A stretch of 64,000 bases of DNA, taken from Clarkia xantiana subsp. parviflora (Eukaryota; Streptophyta; Magnoliopsida; Myrtales; Onagraceae). The notes beneath the pieces are model-generated. The model searched no databases, was not told the DNA's origin, and saw only the letters and a program-made list of their open reading frames with translations. The stretch covers positions 32,576,761 through 32,640,760 of the forward strand of contig JAPTYO010000008.1 in the NCBI GenBank assembly GCA_036873135.1. Reading direction: 5' to 3'. The position numbers were made by a program, and so were the translations under genes. Position 1 is the first letter of the stretch. Each line of letters begins with the position of its first letter. Shown here one piece after another: positions 56,766 through 64,000 of the stretch.

Positions 56766-58337
56766 TCTATCCACTTTTTATCTATCTTTACATCTTTATC
56801 AACATGCCTATTCTAGCTGAAAACTTAAGTGTTGTTTACGTTTCTGTACTTAGAAATATTTTGGAAAGAGCGATCAGTAGATGCCTTCCTGCAAGTAATT
56901 GTACGCATAACAAAATTCTAATGAAGATTAATCTACTTTCGTAGGTACATCTCTATAATACGCATTTTACTTCGGATTAACACCAAGTAACAAACAACGA
57001 GCATATTACTCATTCAACAACTCAAGTCATTATCCTATGCAACTTATATTATGCGGCATCAAGAAGATTATTATCAAAAATACAAGCTAAAAACTATGTG
57101 TAACGAGGAACTTATGGCATACAACGCCAACATATCTATTATCTACACCAACAAGGAGTTTTTCTCCATCTATAACGGCGTCTATCTCAAGAAGATGTCG
57201 GCAACACAAAGCCATCGCGCTATGTGCACAGTCAACTTATATGTCGCAATGACAACTTGCGAATTATCTATAAAAAGGGACTTATAAAAATTCTCTACTC
57301 AAAGTGACGACTATTCCAAAGACGTCAAATACATGCAATATCTTGGGAAAACACCAAGGTCTACTATCAAAATGACGACTATTCCAAAGGCGTCAACAAC
57401 AAGCAATATCTTGGATAAACACCAAGATTTACTATCAAAAGTAGCATGCTGTGACATCCTCTTTGCAAGGGCAAACCCCATGCTTACTTCTAAAAAATGG
57501 CATGCTGTGAAATCCTCTCCTCATTTTCATAGTCATTCCCTGCATACAAACCAGGATGCGACACTTAGGTGGGACTGATCACCCCATCGTGGCGGAAGTC
57601 CTCTTGTTAGACGACAACCCCACACATCTACAAAGTATGTACATCTCTCTTAACGGTCCATACGCCATGAAGATACAATCCTTGATAGGATAGCTTCATG
57701 TATACTCAAACTATTCATATCCTCTTAAGGATGCAGACATAATGAAGACCTATACCTTAAGTGGGCAGGCTTCATTCAAAAACGCTAGCAGGAGCGCACC
57801 CTGTTTGAAAAACTCATTAAACTTACAAGTCGAGTCTTCTACAACGTCGCCTTAGAGTGGAACTAAGAGACGGTATAAACTTAAGTCTTGCTTCGTCAAG
57901 ACGACACTGCTACATGTCAAGTGCCAGTGCCAAGTGCCCGCGTCGAGTACATTACTATCTACAATGCTACAAGTACCAAGTGTACATATCATGCCATGCC
58001 TTGGAAATTTTTTCAAGAGGGGCGCTAATAACACCCTGCAATGCGCAAGTCGCAACATTGGATGTTTATCCATTATAACAAGGAGATCAATCTTATCATG
58101 CAAGTCCAATACATACAGACAATGAAGATAACTCAAGGTATGAAATATTACTAACAAGTTATCACGTGTTTATTATTATTGAAAACAGGTCCAAGTGACA
58201 AAATACCATGCAAACAAACGCATAAATGAAGGTGGGGACAAAAGCCTCAACATAATGTCAACCCGTTCACAAAGGGTTCAACATGCTGAAAGCAAACAAC
58301 GTGATACTATCCAGGAGATAACATCATCTCCAAAAGA
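56766..58337 (+). other. B 3' region, no gene seen on the plus strand
   Basis: Non-coding and partly collinear with 33190-35960 of A. It includes about two copies of the 68-bp unit at 57295-57445. Confidence 0.6.
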
Positions 58338-60702
58338 CTAAGACAACATCTTCATGAAGTCAACATCAAGTGCAATATCATCATTACCATATCCAAAGAT
58401 CACGGAGAGAGAAGCCGCTTCAGCTTCCTTACGTTGTAAATCTGCAACATGGTTAACAGCAAAAGAAGAATAAGGACCCAACTTGTCGAACGGAAAGCCG
58501 GGGGCAAGCGTGCGTACTCTGCCAATATAATCTTTGGCATACTCATCAATCATAGATGAAGACTTCGCCTTGGCGGCAGCAAGGACGGCAGCAGCATGCG
58601 CAAGGGTGCAAAATACTCGACAAGTCCCTTCTCAACTCCAACTTTATGTGCTTCCTCACGTATAGAAGCAAGCGCGACATCATGGGCGCTACTACTCTCT
58701 GCAATTTGCTGCTTGATAGCAGCAATCTCAGCCTCAAATTGCTCAACATGGGTGCGACGAGCAGCAATGCGCGTATCAAAATCAGCAACCTTGGAGTTCA
58801 AGTTTTGCACCTCCTCCTCAGACTGTGCAAGCTCGCGAGTAACTGCATTGCTCTTCTTGGCAGCAGCCCTCTTCTCACTCACAAGCTCCAACACAAAGGA
58901 TGACATGTTCATCACCCTTGAAATAGCCTAAGTACAAAAAACCAAACAACAAGACGATCAATGCAAGGCATATGCTTACAGCATGCGAACATAGAAGTTA
59001 AAGCAATGGTTACCGGTGCAAATTCAGCCAAGCTACTCTCAACATATGCTTGTGCTTCCTTGTCAGTGGATGGCTTAACGTCATGATCGCCAGGAGGAAC
59101 GCACCTTTGAAGCACTCGCACCCCGACTGCCGGTGTGCTGAGCTTGGAATCCTTCGGAAAGTGAAGACCGTTAGTGGAGAAAGGTGACCAATCTTCTCCA
59201 GATACATCTATCCCGTCGGATAGGATCAAGTCATCACGCTTAATACCTGGAAGCGCTGTAATAAAGTCAACATAAAACAAAGAAGAAGTTAGCGAAAAAT
59301 ACTAAGTAAAAGAAACATGTCGAAGTAAACAACACATACCTCGACGAGAGGAACGCTCCTCCTCGGGTCGGTCCCTCGACCGGGGGGCAGAAGGCGCCAC
59401 CATGCGACTCTCAACTCTCTTCCCTTTATCACAAGGAGTTGGAACAGTCACACTCGGTTTAGAGCGCTTGGGATCACTCGAGGGACGCGCCCCTGTGGCG
59501 GACCTCTTCGGAAGAGCGCTAGTGACGGGTGTGGAAACAACGCGTTAAGTCACGAGTACAGAGTGACCTGAAAATGAAAGAAACTTGAAGACAACAAAAC
59601 TTGGAAATTAACAAGTTAAAAGAGGATGCAAGAAGACGCCTTACTTATAGTTCCCTTATCGCGACCATGTCTGGAAGCTCCAGGATTAGCGGGGGCAGTA
59701 GTACGAGCATGCCGTCCGACCGGCGAGTTACCGCGAACATCAGCTGTCTGCAAGGACGAGCTTTTTCCATCAGTTCGACCTACATTGCAACATGATACAG
59801 GTTATAAAGATTATCAATATACCAAACCGTCAGAAGAAAGTATGAAAATTCCGACATCAATCAACTCTTGCTCTGAAGCGCGTAGTAGACAACAGAAACT
59901 GCGCTCTTGCTGACATCGATAAATAACCTTCACAGTCTCCTTATCATCCAAAGAAACCTCAGAGAAGATAGGAGCAGGATCAGCCCTCTCGACTTTCTCA
60001 ACTTCCCAATTTGTGCCAACATCGCACACGAAGAAATAATGATGTCGCCAATGAGGACCCGAGCGATCAGCCGGAGCAGCTAATCACTGTCTATAATCCC
60101 ACTCGGCGTCCCCAAGCCCAAGTTGCTTGAAACCCCTGTCTTGCAAGTTGGGCCAACGCATCTTCATACCGTATAGTCCTGTCATGTCCGGACACAACAT
60201 CTGATAGAAATAGTGGAAAAGGGTAGTGGAGTTGTGCCAAGGCTGCCTGTGAAACAGCACTCGGAAGCAACTCCATACTCGAAAGCCGGCAGGAGAAAGA
60301 TACAAGGGCGAGATTCGATAATAACGACAAAGGTCTATCAAATCAGGACAATAAGGAAAGCGCAAGACTTCCCTAATATGTGAAGTATAAACTGCGGTCA
60401 AGTCATCAGGAGGTACGGTGACTCGCCCCTGTTTGACGCCGGGTAACACGTCATAAGGCAATATACCTTCCAGCACTGGATCAAGTCCGCAACGAGATGC
60501 ATATAAGTCAAACATAGCTTCATCAATTTAGTTGGTGAAGTAACTCACACCTGTTTCCTTAACCTTTATGACCCCCCATACCTGGTATAGTACCCAACGG
60601 CTCAACAACGTCGACATCCGGCTCGACTATGTCAACATCCAGCTCATCATCGGTATCCGAACATAGTGTCACTCTCAGAATGGGGATAGAAGACTTACTC
60701 AT
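58338..60702 (-). pseudogene. multi-exon antisense gene of B: gypsy-type transposon domain plus coiled coil
   Basis: Likely exons on the minus strand: 60702-60582 (MSKSSIPILRVTLCSD, acidic), 60550 to about 59828, about 59779-59645, about 59530-59343, 59255-59014 and 58927-58338. Splice sites are visible, e.g. donors CCAG/GTATGG and CACCG/GTAACC, acceptors AAACAG and TACTTAG. Exon 2 holds a domain (HIREVLRFPYCPDLIDLCRY, FRVWSCFRVLFHRQP, HYFFVCDVG) resembling 'putative gypsy-type transposon' proteins (Transposase_28, from memory). Exons 3-4 are basic and Ser/Pro-rich, and exon 6 is a coiled coil. Damage: TAA near 60527, TGA near 60084 and a frameshift near 58600. It runs opposite to B gag. Confidence 0.68.
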
Positions 60703-62889
60703 ATTAACAATTGTAAGAAGGCTAAGTACACGGAGATGATAGCGAGATGTGGAATTCTGAAAAATACAACCGACAATCCAATCAGTGCACAAGCACGCAT
60801 CAAACACTTATGCAAACATCTATGCAATGAACGCTTCATGTGAGATAACTATGTATGCAGTGACTTAATAGTCTTCGTACAACAAGTAACAACCATCATG
60901 CAAGGGGGGAAAACCTCTCAACACATTGGCTTACATGTCGACATATAGCTCATGCTCGCAGCATACATGATTACAAGGGCGAAATAATTTCTATGTGTTT
61001 TGCTCAGGCTGACAGGTAGCATATTCCAAGCTGTCAGCATGCTACTAAGTGACAGCATCCTACTAAGTGTCAACATGCTACTACGTGTCAACATACAACA
61101 AGCTGTCAGTATACTATCAAATATCTACGTACGACAAGGTGTCGACATGCAGCAAAATACGGCTGAAATATTTTCTAAGTATTTCGCTTACGACATGGGA
61201 ATATATGCGACAAGAAAGTAACCGTTAGAAAATATTGTCTAAGTATTTCCTTGATGTCAACAATCAACAAGCGGCATGGAATCGATTATCTAGGAGCATT
61301 CTCCAAATATGCTAGCATGATGACAGATAATATACATCAAGTGGCAAACATCAACTACTACGAAATATTTTCTAAGTATTTCTATGTCGGCGGCCGACAA
61401 GAATCATATGACGACATCAATGGTAACAAATCACTAGATATTATTGAAATATTTTCTAAGTGTTTTAGCATGTTTGCAGACAGTGAGCAACGATCAATAC
61501 ATGACGCGCAACACACATTGCCTAAGGCATCACTATCAACATACAACCATTGACGACCATGTACGAACAACTACCGATCGTCAACATTAAGCATACTAAA
61601 ACAACGGCTAAGGCATGGAGCAACATGTCGGCAATGAATACTATGCATAAGGGAAGTATAACAATTCATTTTCACTTTTCTAAAATTTTCAGCACTTAGA
61701 AAAATTTTGGCCGATTTGGGGCTAAGTATTCTAATGCATTTCATCAAACACCTTGTATGCATGTTAAGGTGACTAAGCACATAGTGATTTCAAGATTGAA
61801 TCAAGGCCAAACGAAGTCACAAAATGTCCAGTCATGTACGGAATTGGACTCACCAACACGAAGCGAGTCTGAATTATCACACGTCGTCGCCGGAACTCCA
61901 CGCACCGCCCAAGAATGCCGCACGCGCCGCCGCCACGCGCCTCCGCTGGTTGCACGTGCCGCCGTTCTTCCCACCACGCGCCGTCGATCTCCACCTCAAG
62001 CTTAGCCGGAATTTAATTGATGTCAAGAATGATGTGACTACTCCAAATTTACACCTCCATGAGCTCCTTCTTCAACAAGCAATGAGAGCTTCTTGGAAAA
62101 CTATCAAGGGAGGATGTAAGCTAATGACTACTCTCTCTCCTAATTTTCACTAATAATGTCTACACCATGTGCTAAGAACTAAACTCATATCTATTTTCGT
62201 ACAAGTCCCTAGCATCATGTATGAGCATGTTTACATCTCTCCTATGCTTACATTACATACATGCTCTCTAATGTTGCATGACGCGCTACGTACAATTATT
62301 ATTGCATGTTGCGTACACATAGGCTATTATGCATGATATTATTTTTATATGTGCATGATTTTAACTTATGATTGATACATGATTATTTTTATAATCTAAT
62401 TATGTATTGCATGTTTACATCATATTGCATGTTTACATCATATTACATGCTTACATCATTTTCTATGTTTACATCATGCTTCATGTTGACAAACATGCTT
62501 TCCAATTTTATATTGCTCTAACTATTTTGCTTATTGCGCGATTACGTCATCCATGTGCTAGGTTGTCATCTCTATGTTAAAATCATGTTGCACGTTTACG
62601 TCACGTACCATAATGACACCGCGTTGCATAATTATTTATTATTCCAAGTATCTCGCTTATTGCATGTTATTACGAATAGGTCGTTAATTGCACGTTGTTA
62701 CATGTATACCGTCTGTTATGCTAACCTCGTGAACGGATTATGCACGTTCATCGAAAAAATAAAGATGGTTGAATTTGTGCTCTACGCACTCGATTGACAA
62801 ACAGGCCACCCCTAAGGTCAGTGCCGAACCTAAATTGGACGAATATCCTATTTTAAATAGAGTCAAGCATGAGTTTTGAACCGCTACTT
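60703..62889 (+). other. B region between antisense gene and 3' LTR, no gene seen
   Basis: It is upstream of the minus-strand gene. The core aaatattttctaagt(a/g)ttt occurs about four times (near 61163, 61215, 61361, 61445), the same core as the A array. A GC-rich block lies at about 61880-62000. The 62170-62700 stretch is rich in catgtttacatcat-like repeats. Confidence 0.6.
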
Positions 62890-62903
62890 GACTCGGGGGC
62901 AAG
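62890..62903 (+). other. polypurine tract of B
   Basis: GACTCGGGGGCAAG directly before the 3' LTR, identical to those of A and A2. Confidence 0.88.
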
Positions 62904-63472
62904 TGTTGGATATCAGTCCAATTCAAGTTCGTATTTACGTTTCGGACCTTGCAAACACGTCAGAACCACAAACGGATTTTACCGCAGTCACCCGGGGTCA
63001 AAACGGTCCGGATGCACACAGCACCTGGACCGGGACTTCCAGATTGCCAACTAGTACTGCGCGTTTACCCCTATTTTTACTAAGTATGAGAAGTTAGTGC
63101 GCACATAGCCAACCTCGATGTCGGTAAGAGTTTTCCGGTAAACCGACATTGAACAGCATAAAACCGGGTACGGCTCTCGGGTTTCCTATAAATAGGGACC
63201 TAGACCTCCCATTTAACAACTTAACTCGAAACTCTCCAGAATTGGCTGTTTGTGCTCCGACCTCTCTCTCTACACTTTCTCTCTCTAAGATCGTGACTTT
63301 AGCATCAGAGAAGGCTCAACTAGCACCACCCCCCTCTCCATGCTGGTTATCGCCCGTTATGCAGGACCTGGCGTATAGAAGATCGAGATAGGGGCCAAAG
63401 TCAGTTCGAGGTTCGAGGATTGAGATTCGTAAAGAGCAACCCGAGGTATCCCAAGTGGAATCGACCTCAACA
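62904..63472 (+). repeat. 3' LTR of B
   Basis: It starts TGTTGGATATCAGTCC and ends GACCTCAACA; 569 bases, with TATAAATA at 63187-63194. It carries a segment (about 63351-63445) missing from the 5' LTR. ACACA follows. Confidence 0.92.
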
Positions 63473-64000
63473 ACACACTTCAAGAAGAATAGTTCGTAAA
63501 CATAATGTTATAGTCAATCTATCAACATGTTCCAAATGGGATGGAAGGAGATGATTCACATTTATGTAAAACTGTGTTCCAATGAAATCGGTAAGACACA
63601 TCGCCATAAAAGCTATAGAATGATAATGAGTTAAATCATATCATCATGCGACATTGATGTGCTCATTAAACATGTATTTGGACCAAGAGTACGATAACTG
63701 CTCTTAGAAATACCTGTATAAGCTATGTAAAATGGTGTCGCGGTCGAACATGAGATATTACATATCTTGAGGACGAATTTCCAATGCATAGTCATTTTTC
63801 AAACTAATATAGTCTTGATCGAACCAAAGCAGGTTTACACTGACAATCAGGTCCCACTTACTTCGAGTGGGAGATTTTAACCGGCAACACCAGTGAATGA
63901 TATGGTAAATGACAATGAAACATTTTCATAGTAAGTCCAGTGGGAGGAATAAACCCTACCCTATAAAATCACTGTTCCCGGTGAGACGAATCGAGTAGAA
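63473..64000 (+). mobile_element. copia element E, right part
   Basis: It begins with the target duplication ACACA and continues E in register with copia D from about 19830 to 20330 (shared ttcgtaaacataatgtta, gaaatcggtaa, gtgggaga phrases). Non-coding here; it runs off the window edge. Confidence 0.85.

Larger units (their letters stand above)
44904..63472 (+). mobile_element. non-autonomous Tat-related LTR element B (split by T2)
   Basis: Parts: 5' LTR (44904-45355), primer site, gag (45407-46570), inserted T2 (46571-55210), zinc knuckle and protease (55211-56070), a second gag C-terminal part with another knuckle (about 56055-56765), non-coding DNA, a minus-strand multi-exon gene (58338-60702), polypurine tract (62890-62903) and 3' LTR (62904-63472). 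The duplication ACACA on both sides proves one insertion event. There is no RT, RNase H or integrase anywhere. Excluding T2 the element is about 9.9 kb. Confidence 0.93.

Overview
The window is a block of nested transposable elements from a plant nuclear genome, probably a eudicot. The basis is the mix of families: Tat-type Ty3/gypsy elements with two RNase H domains, Ty1/copia elements primed by initiator tRNA, very large non-autonomous LTR elements, a Mutator-like element with long terminal inverted repeats, and AT-rich spacers. I see no host gene, no tRNA or rRNA gene and no bacterial-style operon. The species cannot be named from sequence alone.

Layout from left to right. 1-8023: a nearly intact Tat-type element on the minus strand (called T1), whose 3' LTR lies off the left edge. 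8024-11164: AT-rich spacer with a possible Helitron end near 9818. 11165-13028: the 3' part and LTR of a non-autonomous element (A2), which sits in a hairpin element (G, 13029-13475). 13472-13655: an inverted piece of copia LTR facing the next element. 13659-43681: a copia element (D). Its 5' LTR is split by a deleted gypsy element (H, 13996-15809, target duplication ATGTG). Its 3' region is split by a large non-autonomous LTR element (C, 22923-42631). C in turn holds a Mutator-like element (F, 24735-26703), which carries a 1.2 kb piece of copia sequence, and a non-autonomous Tat-related element (A, 29960-39865). 43701-44903 and 63473-64000: a second copia copy (E), split by another Tat-related non-autonomous element (B, 44904-63472, target duplication ACACA). 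B is itself split by a second, mutated Tat element on the minus strand (T2, 46571-55210).

How the parts work together. T1 and T2 encode the full set of enzymes (gag, protease, reverse transcriptase, two RNase H domains, integrase), though both are broken. A and B keep only gag and protease-like pieces and have no reverse transcriptase or integrase, so they would depend on an autonomous partner. A, A2 and B share the same LTR core (a TATAAATA box) and the same polypurine tract; A and B also share the TGGCGCCG primer site.

The most interesting observation is a gene on the opposite strand in the 3' region of T1, T2 and B, with a remnant in A. It has introns, a visible promoter in T2, and in T1 and B a long coiled coil. 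In B its N-terminal half resembles the 'putative gypsy-type transposon' domain. Antisense extra ORFs are known in some Tat elements such as Grande; the exon structure, the deleted but open T2 version, and the repeat arrays next to the gene in A and B are worth following up.
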